The position numbers and the translations under genes are program-made. From Candidatus Omnitrophota bacterium (lineage in GTDB: Bacteria; Hinthialibacterota; Hinthialibacteria; Hinthialibacterales; JAKPRU01): DNA of 6,503 nucleotides. A model generated the notes under the pieces. It was not told where the DNA came from. It ran no database searches and saw only the letters and a list, made by a program, of their open reading frames with translations. Within the stretch, counting starts at the first letter, position 1, and the number at the start of each line of letters is the position of its first letter. Location of the stretch: contig JAKPRU010000590.1 of assembly GCA_029557025.1 (NCBI GenBank), positions 1 to 6,503 on the forward strand, written 5' to 3'. Below, in pieces: positions 1 to 5,545 of the stretch.

Positions 1-1
1 A

Positions 2-490
2 CGGATCCGGGACAGTTATTCCGGGACATCCTTTGTCTTGCCGCTTGCCGAGACACTAAACGAATCCGATTTGCAGCCGTTTTCGCTTCCTCCCTGGGTG
101 GAGGTTACACGCGACCCGGGTTATCGCAGGCGGACACAGATGGATTTTGCATGGACCACCTCCGGCACGGCAACATTGGAAAATGCCATTCTGGGCGTGC
201 CCATGGCGGTCCTGTATCGAACACACTGGGTGAATGCGATCCTTGCGAGGCGGCTCGTTCGAACGCATCACATCGGTCTGGTGAACCTGGTTGCCGGAGA
301 AGAGATATGCCCGGAGTTCTTGCAGGAACGGCTTCAGGCCGAATCGCTCGCTTCCTGGACCCTTGAGTTCCTCTCAGATGAGAACCGCAGGCGGATCATG
401 CACGAGGAACTTTTGCGGGCAAGAGAGTTGCTGGGTTCCTCCGGGGCATCAGAGCGTGCAGCCGCGGAGATTCTCAATCTGCAGGATTAA
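2..490 (+). CDS. lpxB: Lipid-A-disaccharide synthase, C-terminal part (5' end outside window)
   Basis: LpxB is a GT19 glycosyltransferase at the inner face of the cytoplasmic membrane. It joins UDP-2,3-diacylglucosamine to lipid X to make the lipid A disaccharide. The reading frame is open from base 2, giving 162 residues, roughly the last 40% of a protein that is usually about 380 residues. The hallmark SGTATLE lies at residues 54-60 of this fragment and is followed by a GVPMAVLYR segment. Further on come GLVNLVAGEE and PEFLQ, matching the family's conserved 'N-agre-vPEllQ' block that helps form the UDP-sugar site. The C-terminal helix-rich tail also fits. A TTG at 38 is only an internal Leu codon, because the homologous frame continues upstream of it. 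The gene ends convergently with the aldolase-like gene, and a hairpin at 501-519 probably ends its transcript. Seen: motifs and frame. Known: the family reaction. The identification is secure, apart from the missing N-terminus. Confidence 0.93.
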   Translation, partial: RIRDSYSGTSFVLPLAETLNESDLQPFSLPPWVEVTRDPGYRRRTQMDFAWTTSGTATLENAILGVPMAVLYRTHWVNAILARRLVRTHHIGLVNLVAGEEICPEFLQERLQAESLASWTLEFLSDENRRRIMHEELLRARELLGSSGASERAAAEILNLQD

Positions 491-500
491 ACCTTGGAGT

Positions 501-519
501 GCGGGAGCGCAGCTCCCGC
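501..519. terminator. Perfect 8-bp hairpin between convergent genes, likely bidirectional terminator
   Basis: The arms GCGGGAGC (501-508) and GCTCCCGC (512-519) are exact reverse complements around a 3-nt loop, 11 bp after the lpxB stop and 9 bp beyond the stop of the opposing gene. On the plus strand the stem is followed by CTTTA, a weak U-tract, so Rho-independent termination is plausible but not textbook. Very GC-rich palindromes of this type can also be dispersed extragenic (REP-like) repeats, which this window alone cannot exclude. Confidence 0.6.
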
Positions 520-528
520 CTTTACCCC

Positions 529-1212
529 TCAATGCTCAATCTCTCTCCGGTGGGTTTCAAGGTCGTATCCTTTCTCGCGCAATTCCCCGATGATCTGACG
601 CTCTCTATTGAGAATGCCGTCGATGGCCTCCGGCATTCGATCCAACACCTCCGGTGGAATGGACACCACACCGTTGATATCCGCATGAAGAATATCGCCG
701 GGTTTTACCACCAGGCCGCCGACCTCCACCGGGATATTCGCCAGGCCCAGATCAATATGACCGTGTGAAACTACGACATGTTCGCTCCAGACTTTCATGC
801 CCATTTTGTGCAGCGCCTCCAGGTCCCGCACCGCGCCATCGGTGATAATCCCCACCGCGCCGAGCACCTGCACCTGTGTGCCGAGAATCTCACCCCAATG
901 GGAAGACCAGCCTTTACGGTGGCAGGTGTCTTTGATCACACAAATCACCGGCTTGGGGGAATTGGCGATGGACTCGATCCATTTGAAGCGTTCTTTCGGG
1001 TCGGGGGGGTATTTCTCATCGTATTCAACAATCGTACCGGTTGTGACATAGCCCACCACCGGGCCAAGATCCGGGAACCGACATTGAATCTGCGGACCCA
1101 TATATCCCTCGCGTCGTGAGCGTATCTGGAATGTCTCAATGGCGTTGGACACGGTGGGGCTGTCCACAGAGAGCAGTTTGTCGATCAGTTCGGGTGTCAG
1201 TTTCGCGGTCAT
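529..1212 (-). CDS. RraA-like / HMG-CHA aldolase family protein
   Basis: Predicted cytoplasmic protein of 227 residues in the RraA-like fold. Characterised relatives are class II 4-hydroxy-4-methyl-2-oxoglutarate (HMG/CHA) aldolases, which also decarboxylate oxaloacetate; the family namesake, RraA, instead inhibits RNase E and lacks aldolase residues. Here the aldolase signature is intact. GIITDGAVRD spans residues 121-130, giving D125, R129 and the metal-binding D130, and WGE is at 106-108. The C-terminal GD-x3-AD-x-NG block lies at 172-181. This favours a divalent-metal aldolase or decarboxylase over a pure RNase E regulator, but the substrate is unknown. An in-frame ATG at 1227 would add five residues, but the GAGGAGA ribosome site at 1219-1225 sits 6 nt before the ATG at 1212, so the latter is chosen. 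It is divergent from the prepilin peptidase and convergent with lpxB, and no pathway partner is adjacent. Old annotations often call this family 'dimethylmenaquinone methyltransferase', which is wrong. Confidence 0.85.
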   Translation of the reverse strand: MTAKLTPELIDKLLSVDSPTVSNAIETFQIRSRREGYMGPQIQCRFPDLGPVVGYVTTGTIVEYDEKYPPDPKERFKWIESIANSPKPVICVIKDTCHRKGWSSHWGEILGTQVQVLGAVGIITDGAVRDLEALHKMGMKVWSEHVVVSHGHIDLGLANIPVEVGGLVVKPGDILHADINGVVSIPPEVLDRMPEAIDGILNRERQIIGELREKGYDLETHRREIEH

Positions 1213-1218
1213 CAAAAA

Positions 1219-1225
1219 TCTCCTC
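1219..1225 (-). promoter_or_regulatory. Ribosome binding site fixing the aldolase-like start
   Basis: On the minus strand this reads GAGGAGA, 6 nt before the ATG at 1212. It overlaps the alternative ATG at 1227-1225, which has no purine-rich site of its own, so it decides in favour of the shorter protein. Confidence 0.75.
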
Positions 1226-1254
1226 ATGGATGCTGATATTCAATAGAAAAATAG

Positions 1255-1283
1255 ATAATACATCTTTTAGTTCAAGATGTTCA
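1255..1283 (-). promoter_or_regulatory. Candidate sigma-70 promoter of the RraA-like gene
   Basis: On the minus strand, TGAACA (1283-1278; 4 of 6 to TTGACA) is followed by a 17-nt spacer and TATTAT (1260-1255; 5 of 6 to TATAAT). Transcription would start near 1248, leaving a leader of about 36 nt that contains the ribosome site. The region is AT-rich compared with its surroundings. This was called by eye from the consensus, without experimental support. Confidence 0.45.
1260..1280. promoter_or_regulatory. Inverted repeat filling the -35/-10 spacer, possible operator
   Basis: ACATCTT (1260-1266) and AAGATGT (1274-1280) form a perfect 7-bp inverted repeat with a 7-nt gap. It lies almost exactly between the proposed -35 and -10 of the minus-strand promoter, where a bound dimeric repressor would block RNA polymerase. 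No regulator gene is adjacent, so the binding protein is unknown. Confidence 0.35.
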
Positions 1284-1302
1284 GGCAAGTCGATCATGTC
1301 TA

Positions 1303-1313
1303 TTGTCTGACAT
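1303..1313. promoter_or_regulatory. TTGTC-T-GACAT dyad, possible GntR-type operator
   Basis: TGTC-T-GACA is a perfect 9-bp palindrome (1304-1312). In its wider form, TTGTCTGACAT matches the FadR-subfamily GntR operator pattern TNGTNNNACNA except at the last base. A second, overlapping arrangement is ATGTC (1296-1300) with GACAT (1309-1313). The site lies upstream of both divergent promoters, so it could act on either. This is an inference from a short motif only. Confidence 0.3.
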
Positions 1314-1343
1314 AAGAATTTTTTCGAACGGGGATTCGTTTCA

Positions 1344-1372
1344 TTGACACCCACATACTCCCCGGCTACAGT
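1344..1372 (+). promoter_or_regulatory. Candidate sigma-70 promoter of the prepilin peptidase gene
   Basis: TTGACA (1344-1349) is a perfect -35 consensus. It is followed by a 17-nt spacer and TACAGT (1367-1372; 4 of 6 to TATAAT). The expected start of transcription, about 7 nt downstream, falls at 1379-1380, which is the A of the ATG used for the prepilin peptidase. That would make the mRNA leaderless or nearly so. Confidence 0.5.
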
Positions 1373-1379
1373 GTGCCTC

Positions 1380-2228
1380 ATGTCAATATCAGATTGGTTC
1401 TTTTTCGTGTTGACCGTGCTGATCGGCCTGGTGTCGGGAAGTTTTGCGAATGTGTGCATTTTGCGCATTCCGGCGGATCTCTCCATTGTCTTTCCCGCTT
1501 CCCACTGTTTTTCCTGCGGCAGGGCGCTCTTGTGGCGGGATAATATCCCCCTGCTCTCTTATGTGCTGCTGCGCGGGAAATGCCGCTGGTGCGCCGCGCC
1601 GATTTCCCCCCGGTATCCCTTCATCGAATTTCTGACCTGTGCCGCATTCACGGGAATCTATCTGCGGTTCGGCGCATCGCTGCCGACTGTCGTCTATTGC
1701 CTTCTGGCGCTGGATTTGATCATCGCATCGGGGATCGACTGGGACCATCTCTGGATCCCCCGCCTTCTGACCAGGCCCGGAACCATCGTCGGTCTCGTCC
1801 TGGCCACTCTGATCTGGTTCTTCAAATGGCCGGGCGAGTGGATTGTCGCCACGCCCTGGGATGCCCTGCTTGGAGCCTGTGTCGGTGGCGGCGTGATCTA
1901 CCTCGTTCGATTCGTCGCGAACTGGTACTACAACAAGTATCGCAATTTCAGTGTTTACAAGGAAAACGCGGAAGATCGTATCGAAACGATGGGGTTAGGC
2001 GATGTGGATTTGATGCTGCTGATCGGGGCTTTCATCGGGTGGGACCTTGCGCTGTTGACTATTTTTCTGGGGTCGTTGTTCGGCTCGCTATTCGGCTTAA
2101 TTACACGTTTCTATGGATACAAGCTTATTAAAATCCCTTTTGGACCATACCTGGCTCTTGGCGCCTATCTCTGCCTGTTGTGGGGGCATGATTTGATTGA
2201 CTGGTATTTTTCACAAACGTCTTTCTGA
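1380..2228 (+). CDS. pilD: Type IV prepilin peptidase / N-methyltransferase (A24 family)
   Basis: An integral inner-membrane aspartic protease that removes the leader from type IV pilins and type II pseudopilins and methylates the new N-terminus. The 282-residue product starts with a membrane helix (about 7-20). Then come SGSFANVCILRIP (19-31), a CxxC pair at C43/C46, DNIPLLS (54-60), a second CxxC at C68/C71 and ISPRYPFIE (75-83). This is the complete N-terminal methylation/zinc domain. The protease aspartates are D120 in GIDWDHLWIP and D208 in GLGDVDL. Several hydrophobic helices cover the rest. The two aspartates are about 88 residues apart, a wide spacing, with a hydrophilic stretch (about 181-203) just before D208, and the usual Lys after GD-x is Asp210. 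The start at ATG 1380 is uncertain: a TTG at 1344, preceded by GGGGA, would add 12 residues, but that TTG is also the first half of a perfect -35 box. No pilin genes are nearby. The gene symbol is by family; gspO or comC would be equivalent. Confidence 0.92.
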   Translation: MSISDWFFFVLTVLIGLVSGSFANVCILRIPADLSIVFPASHCFSCGRALLWRDNIPLLSYVLLRGKCRWCAAPISPRYPFIEFLTCAAFTGIYLRFGASLPTVVYCLLALDLIIASGIDWDHLWIPRLLTRPGTIVGLVLATLIWFFKWPGEWIVATPWDALLGACVGGGVIYLVRFVANWYYNKYRNFSVYKENAEDRIETMGLGDVDLMLLIGAFIGWDLALLTIFLGSLFGSLFGLITRFYGYKLIKIPFGPYLALGAYLCLLWGHDLIDWYFSQTSF

Positions 2229-2235
2229 TCGTTCC

Positions 2236-2264
2236 GAGACAGGAATCCTCCTCGGCTGTATACT
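2236..2264 (+). promoter_or_regulatory. Candidate promoter of the CMP-sugar synthetase gene
   Basis: GAGACA (2236-2241; 4 of 6) and TATACT (2259-2264; 5 of 6) are spaced by 17 nt, starting just 7 nt after the prepilin peptidase stop. Transcription would start near 2271 and leave a leader of about 70 nt. This suggests the gene is transcribed independently of the peptidase. Confidence 0.45.
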
Positions 2265-2326
2265 TTAACTTGATTGCGGGTCTGCCGATACTGAATCTGG
2301 AATGCTGTGCGGGACGACCCGATTAT

Positions 2327-2334
2327 GGAGAGGA
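2327..2334 (+). promoter_or_regulatory. Ribosome binding site fixing the CMP-sugar synthetase start
   Basis: GGAGAGGA lies 7 nt before the ATG at 2342. The in-frame non-ATG codon at 2270 has no such site, and the extra 24 residues it would add resemble nothing in the family. Confidence 0.75.
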
Positions 2335-2341
2335 TTCTTTT

Positions 2342-3055
2342 ATGAAAACACTGGGAATTATACCGGCCCGTGGCGGTTCAAAAGGTTTACCGAGAAAGAA
2401 TGTCCGCGAGCTCGGCGGAAAACCGCTGATCGTCCACACCATTGAGGCCGCAAAGGAAAGCTGTATCGACCGGGTGATCCTGACAACGGATGACGATGAA
2501 ATCGCCGAGATCGGGCGCAAGTGGGGTGCGGAAGTCCCGTTCAAGCGCCCTCCCGAATTCGCCACCGATACGGTTGCCTCATTGCTGGTTTTGCTCCATG
2601 CGCTTCATTTCATGGAAGAGCATGAGGGATTTTTCCCCGATGCGGTCGTGTATCTCCAACCGACTTCCCCATTCCGCACCGCGAAACATATCAACGAGGC
2701 GCTGGAATTATTCGAGTCCAGCGGGGCCACCTCGGTGATGGGTATGACGGAAGTGTACGAACACCCGTATTACATGTTCGAATTGAAAGAAGACAAAACA
2801 ATCCGGCCGTTCATGTATATTCAGGATCGCCCCCTGCGCCGCCAGGAAGTGCCGTACTATTACCGAATCAACGGCGCGCTGTATATCTCCAAACGAGAGT
2901 ATTACCGAAACATCTCACCGGTCGCGCCGGTTTGCGATTTCGACAACTGTGTCGCCTACGTGATGGACAGTGTCAGCTCGGTGGATATCAACGATTATCT
3001 GGATTTCAAGAAGGCGGAAGTGCTCTTGCAGGAAAAACACGCGAAAGACAGGTAG
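2342..3055 (+). CDS. Acylneuraminate (CMP-sugar) cytidylyltransferase family protein, NeuA-like
   Basis: A cytoplasmic 237-residue enzyme of the family that transfers CMP from CTP to a nine- or eight-carbon acidic sugar (sialic, legionaminic, pseudaminic or related acids), producing the donor for surface glycans. PARGGSKGLPRKNV (8-21) is the CTP-binding loop. TTDDDEIAEI lies at 48-57 and LQPTSPFR at 105-112. The C-terminal VDINDYLDF supplies the probable metal and sugar ligands (D215, D218). Length is typical and the start is set by a strong ribosome site. No NeuB-type synthase, epimerase or aminotransferase is in the window, so the exact sugar cannot be named and no gene symbol is given. It has its own predicted promoter. 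It converges on the glycosyltransferase gene, and it lies two genes before a sugar kinase, consistent with an envelope-sugar neighbourhood. Confidence 0.9.
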   Translation: MKTLGIIPARGGSKGLPRKNVRELGGKPLIVHTIEAAKESCIDRVILTTDDDEIAEIGRKWGAEVPFKRPPEFATDTVASLLVLLHALHFMEEHEGFFPDAVVYLQPTSPFRTAKHINEALELFESSGATSVMGMTEVYEHPYYMFELKEDKTIRPFMYIQDRPLRRQEVPYYYRINGALYISKREYYRNISPVAPVCDFDNCVAYVMDSVSSVDINDYLDFKKAEVLLQEKHAKDR

Positions 3056-3060
3056 GAGTT

Positions 3061-3100
3061 CTTGGTGACTGTCGGTGTTCGTCCGTGTTTGCCTGTGCCA
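3061..3100. repeat. Degenerate 10-nt tandem repeat in the convergent gap
   Basis: Read in tens, 3071-3080 (GTCGGTGTTC) and 3081-3090 (GTCCGTGTTT) match at 8 of 10 positions. The blocks at 3061-3070 and 3091-3100 each match their neighbour at about 5 of 10, always keeping the central GGTG/GTG. On the other strand the unit reads (A)ACACSGAC. It lies just after the stop of the CMP-sugar synthetase gene. Confidence 0.45.
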
Positions 3101-3103
3101 CAC

Positions 3104-3119
3104 CCGCATCAATATGCGG
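3104..3119 (+). terminator. Small hairpin at the end of the CMP-sugar synthetase transcript
   Basis: CCGCAT (3104-3109) and ATGCGG (3114-3119) pair perfectly around CAAT and are followed by TTT on the plus strand. The stem overlaps the last codons of the opposing glycosyltransferase gene. It is short with a weak U-tract, so termination is only a possibility. Confidence 0.3.
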
Positions 3120-3813
3120 TTTCCCGCTGAAATCGGACTTTCAACAGCACCCAAACCGCCGTGATAAAATCACGCCAGCCGATTTTTTTCCCCTCCTCGA
3201 ACGTGCGAGCGGTAAATGTCACGGGGATCTCAATGATGCGATAGCCTCGTTTGAGTACCTTGGCGGTTACTTCCGGGCAGAACTCAAACCGCTGGCATTC
3301 CAAAGGGATCGACCGAATCACCTCACGTCGAAAGGCCTTGTATGCGGTGGCCTCATCGGTAATCCGCTGCCCATACAGAAGGGTCACCAGCCAGGCCAGA
3401 ATCCAATTCGCCACCCGGTTCGGCAAACGCATCTGTTTTACCTCACCGAGAAACCGGGAACCATAAGCCACATCACTGTCCCCTCGGACAATCGGCGCGA
3501 TGACCAGGGGAATCTCCGCCGGGTCGTACTCCAGATCGGCATCCTGAATAATGGCAATGTCGCCGGTGAAATGTTGCAAGCCGGTGCGAATCGCCGCGCC
3601 TTTCCCCTGATTGCGGTCATGGCGCAAAACAATGGTATCCGGCCGGCCTTTCTCCCGTTCGAGAATCTCCTGCGTTCCGTCCTGGGAACAGTCATCTACC
3701 AGGACCAGCTCCTTATTGGGCCACGGCATGGCGCGGACACGCCGAAGGACTTCCGGCAACAGATCGGCTTCGTTGTAAATCGGGATAATCAGGGAAAGTC
3801 TCGGTTGACCCAT
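3109..3813 (-). CDS. GT2 glycosyltransferase, dolichyl/polyprenyl-phosphate sugar synthase type
   Basis: A 234-residue GT-A fold enzyme that probably transfers a hexose from a nucleotide sugar to a polyprenyl-phosphate carrier at the cytoplasmic side of the membrane. Motifs in order are LSLIIPIYNEADLLP (6-20), the nucleotide-binding DDCSQDGT (40-47), NQGKGAAIRTG (68-78), the metal-binding DxD within QDADLEYDP (D91, D93), YGSRFLG (117-123), and a C-terminal EITxR-like block ending in RTFEEGKKIGWRDF. This layout is typical of DPM1-like enzymes. There are no C-terminal membrane helices, so it is the soluble, single-domain type. A GTG at 3840 could add nine residues, but neither start has a good ribosome site, and ATG 3813 gives the usual N-terminus. 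It follows the DUF4254 gene by 54 bp on the same strand and is likely co-transcribed with it. The sugar donor and acceptor cannot be read from the sequence. Confidence 0.88.
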   Translation of the reverse strand: MGQPRLSLIIPIYNEADLLPEVLRRVRAMPWPNKELVLVDDCSQDGTQEILEREKGRPDTIVLRHDRNQGKGAAIRTGLQHFTGDIAIIQDADLEYDPAEIPLVIAPIVRGDSDVAYGSRFLGEVKQMRLPNRVANWILAWLVTLLYGQRITDEATAYKAFRREVIRSIPLECQRFEFCPEVTAKVLKRGYRIIEIPVTFTARTFEEGKKIGWRDFITAVWVLLKVRFQRETAY

Positions 3814-3867
3814 CGTTTCAAACCCACGTTTCCATTGCACCCGGCGAATCGCCCAATGAGACAGGCC

Positions 3868-4335
3868 TTATCGATAGGTCTCGTCGTTCCTGTAAACCTT
3901 GTTCTTGCCGAAACCGAAAAGGCGCTGCCGGTCTTTTTCCGAAAGAGAGGAGGCCAGCGCGAACGCCTCGTTGATTTGACAAATCAAATCCTCAATCTCC
4001 ACCGACACAGACGACAGACGGTCGGTCTCGCCGGATTCCTCCAGGTGAAATCGGCGGATTTTCGCGATGGCCAGTCGGTCGATCAGATCGCCGATGGAGC
4101 CGGTCAGCAAGGCTGCGCCTGTCTCCGGCAATTTTGGGGCTGCACCGGAGAACCGGTCTGCTATCAGGCGATTGATCTCATCAATGGCCTGGTTGCGTTT
4201 CCGGTTCCAGACCGTAATCTCATCGGCTGCCGTAAGGCGCTCGGAATCCGCCAGGTTGCGGTCTCTCCGGCGGTCTTCCTGATGCCAGAGAACAAGGTTC
4301 GCTTCAATCAATCTGTCGATGGCTTCACCCAGCAT
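3868..4335 (-). CDS. DUF4254 family protein
   Basis: A 155-residue soluble, strongly helical, charged protein without a signal peptide or membrane segment. I recognise it as DUF4254 from ANLVLWHQEDRRRD (12-25), the family's 'N-x-x-LWH-x-ED-x-AR' block, followed by an RN-x-AIDEIN segment (47-55), and from SIGDLIDRLAIAKIRRFHLE (80-99), its 'IGSLIDRL-S-I...H' block. The molecular function is unknown. Members are commonly found beside LPS heptosyltransferases and other glycan genes, which fits here: the GT2 gene lies immediately downstream, and an HddA-type kinase starts 97 bp away on the opposite strand. Length matches the domain. The ATG at 4335 is preceded only by a weak GAGCGGGA sequence, and no nearer start is evident. 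The conserved W-H-ED and D-RL-x-I residues suggest an active or binding site, but this is inference. Confidence 0.75.
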   Translation of the reverse strand: MLGEAIDRLIEANLVLWHQEDRRRDRNLADSERLTAADEITVWNRKRNQAIDEINRLIADRFSGAAPKLPETGAALLTGSIGDLIDRLAIAKIRRFHLEESGETDRLSSVSVEIEDLICQINEAFALASSLSEKDRQRLFGFGKNKVYRNDETYR

Positions 4336-4349
4336 GGCGTTCCCGCTCG

Positions 4350-4378
4350 TTGCAATATGATGGACTTTGGTTTATCTT
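4350..4378 (+). promoter_or_regulatory. Weak candidate promoter of the GHMP kinase gene
   Basis: TTGCAA (4350-4355) and TATCTT (4373-4378) are each 4 of 6 to consensus with 17-nt spacing, inside the 97-bp gap between the divergent DUF4254 and kinase genes. No convincing promoter was found on the opposite strand of this gap. Confidence 0.25.
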
Positions 4379-4417
4379 CCTGCTATTGGTTCAAAATCGC
4401 AAGATCAATGCGGAGAG

Positions 4418-4423
4418 AAGGAG
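4418..4423 (+). promoter_or_regulatory. Ribosome binding site fixing the kinase start
   Basis: AAGGAG lies 9 nt before the ATG at 4433. The longer frame from a TTG at 4367 would add 22 residues lacking family similarity, so ATG 4433 is preferred. Confidence 0.75.
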
Positions 4424-4432
4424 ACTCGATTC

Positions 4433-5500
4433 ATGGCTAAAGAAGCGGTTCGGGCACGTGCCCCGGTGCGGATCGATTTCGCCGGGGGGTGGACGGATGT
4501 GGCGGAGTTCTGCATGGATGAACCGGGATTCGTGGTCAATGCGGCCATCACGATTTATTCGTATGTAACTGTGCTGCCGGGGATTGCGGACCTGGGCGTC
4601 AGTCTCTGTTCACGCGGGGAACTGCCGGAGGAAGGAGTTCGAATCTATTCCAGTGATTTCGACCGCTATGTGGAGGTAAAAAGCATCCGCGAGCTGGAAT
4701 ACGACGGGAATATCGATCTGGTGAAAGCGGCGCTGAAAGATGCCGCTGTAACCGGGGGACTCTCGATCATCACGCAATCGCAAGCGCCGCCGGGAAGCGG
4801 CCTGGGGACTTCCGCTGCCATGGGGGTTTGTTTGCTGGCGGCGCTGTTTCGATATACCGGCAAACATATTTTGAAATACCAGATCGCGGAAGAAGCCAGC
4901 CGGATTGAGCGGGAAGAATTGGGAATCCGGGGGGGCAAACAGGACCAGTATTCCAGTGCGCTGGGGTCAATACAGTTCCTGGAGTTCCGAGGCGAGGCAG
5001 TCCGGTCCTCGGCGCTGAACCTTCCTGCGAGCATCTTCCTGGAACTCGAACGGAGCCTGGTGCTCTGCTATACCGGCAAATCACGCCTGTCCGGGGATGT
5101 CCATGCCTCTGTGCTGCAGCGATTTATTGATGGGAATCCCGACACAGTGGCAGCAATCCGAGGTTTGAAGAAGACGGCTTATGAGATGAAAGATGTTCTC
5201 CTGCAAGGCGATATTGTCCGTTTCGGCGGTCTGTTATCGGAAAACTGGGCGCTCCAGAAAGCCCTGCATCCAAGCATCACAACGGAGGAAATCGAGCGCC
5301 TGTTCGCGGTGGCACAAGCGGAAGGTGCGACCGGCGGGAAAGCCTGCGGAGCCGGTGGCGGTGGCTGCCTGCTGTTTGCCTGCCGCCCGGAGACCGAGCA
5401 TCGAGTCCGCCGCGCATTGGAGGAAGACGGGGCGCGGATTCTTGAATTCGGATTCGACCGCCTCGGTGTGGAAACCTGGACCACGCCGATTGGGTATTGA
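4433..5500 (+). CDS. GHMP-family sugar kinase, heptose-7-phosphate kinase (HddA) / fucokinase type
   Basis: A cytoplasmic ATP-dependent kinase of 355 residues. Close relatives phosphorylate the anomeric carbon of D-glycero-D-manno-heptose 7-phosphate (for GDP-heptose) or L-fucose. RAPVRIDFAGGWTD (9-22) is the sugar-binding first GHMP motif. PPGSGLGTSAA (119-129) is the ATP phosphate-binding loop. GKQDQY (168-173) carries the probable catalytic base D171, and GAGGGGCLLF (306-315) is the third motif. All are intact and the length is normal. The GGWTD form, rather than GGGTD, leans towards fucokinase-like members, whereas GGKQDQYSSALG and the C-terminus lean towards HddA, so I leave the symbol blank. 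No isomerase, phosphatase or guanylyltransferase partner is present. It is divergent from DUF4254-GT2 and precedes the MNT gene by 45 bp, which has its own ribosome site. Its role is probably surface glycan precursor supply. Confidence 0.85.
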   Translation: MAKEAVRARAPVRIDFAGGWTDVAEFCMDEPGFVVNAAITIYSYVTVLPGIADLGVSLCSRGELPEEGVRIYSSDFDRYVEVKSIRELEYDGNIDLVKAALKDAAVTGGLSIITQSQAPPGSGLGTSAAMGVCLLAALFRYTGKHILKYQIAEEASRIEREELGIRGGKQDQYSSALGSIQFLEFRGEAVRSSALNLPASIFLELERSLVLCYTGKSRLSGDVHASVLQRFIDGNPDTVAAIRGLKKTAYEMKDVLLQGDIVRFGGLLSENWALQKALHPSITTEEIERLFAVAQAEGATGGKACGAGGGGCLLFACRPETEHRVRRALEEDGARILEFGFDRLGVETWTTPIGY

Positions 5501-5545
5501 GAAACTCTGCTTAAAGGAACCATCCTACAATTAGGAGACAGTGCC

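Noticed and set aside
1324..1340. Short inverted repeat CGAA/TTCG upstream of the prepilin peptidase promoter
   Set aside because: Only 4 bp arms with no extension; too short to distinguish from chance.
1580..2131. A 183-codon plus-strand frame within the prepilin peptidase gene
   Set aside because: It is an Arg-rich shadow of the peptidase reading frame with no family motif, while the overlapping frame has all the A24 peptidase residues.
2932..4440. A 502-codon open frame on the plus strand
   Set aside because: It runs antisense across the GT2 and DUF4254 genes, which have clear family motifs. Its own translation shows no recognisable domain and has the composition expected of a shadow frame.
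4452..4463. Perfect 12-bp palindrome GGGCACGTGCCC just after the kinase start codon
   Set aside because: A 12-bp palindrome is expected about once or twice by chance in a window of this size. It encodes conserved residues near the RAPVR motif, so coding constraint is sufficient explanation.
5497..5531. Possible promoter (TTGAGA and TACAAT) before the MNT gene
   Set aside because: The spacing is 23 nt, far from 17, and a start from TACAAT would leave out the ribosome site that follows it directly.
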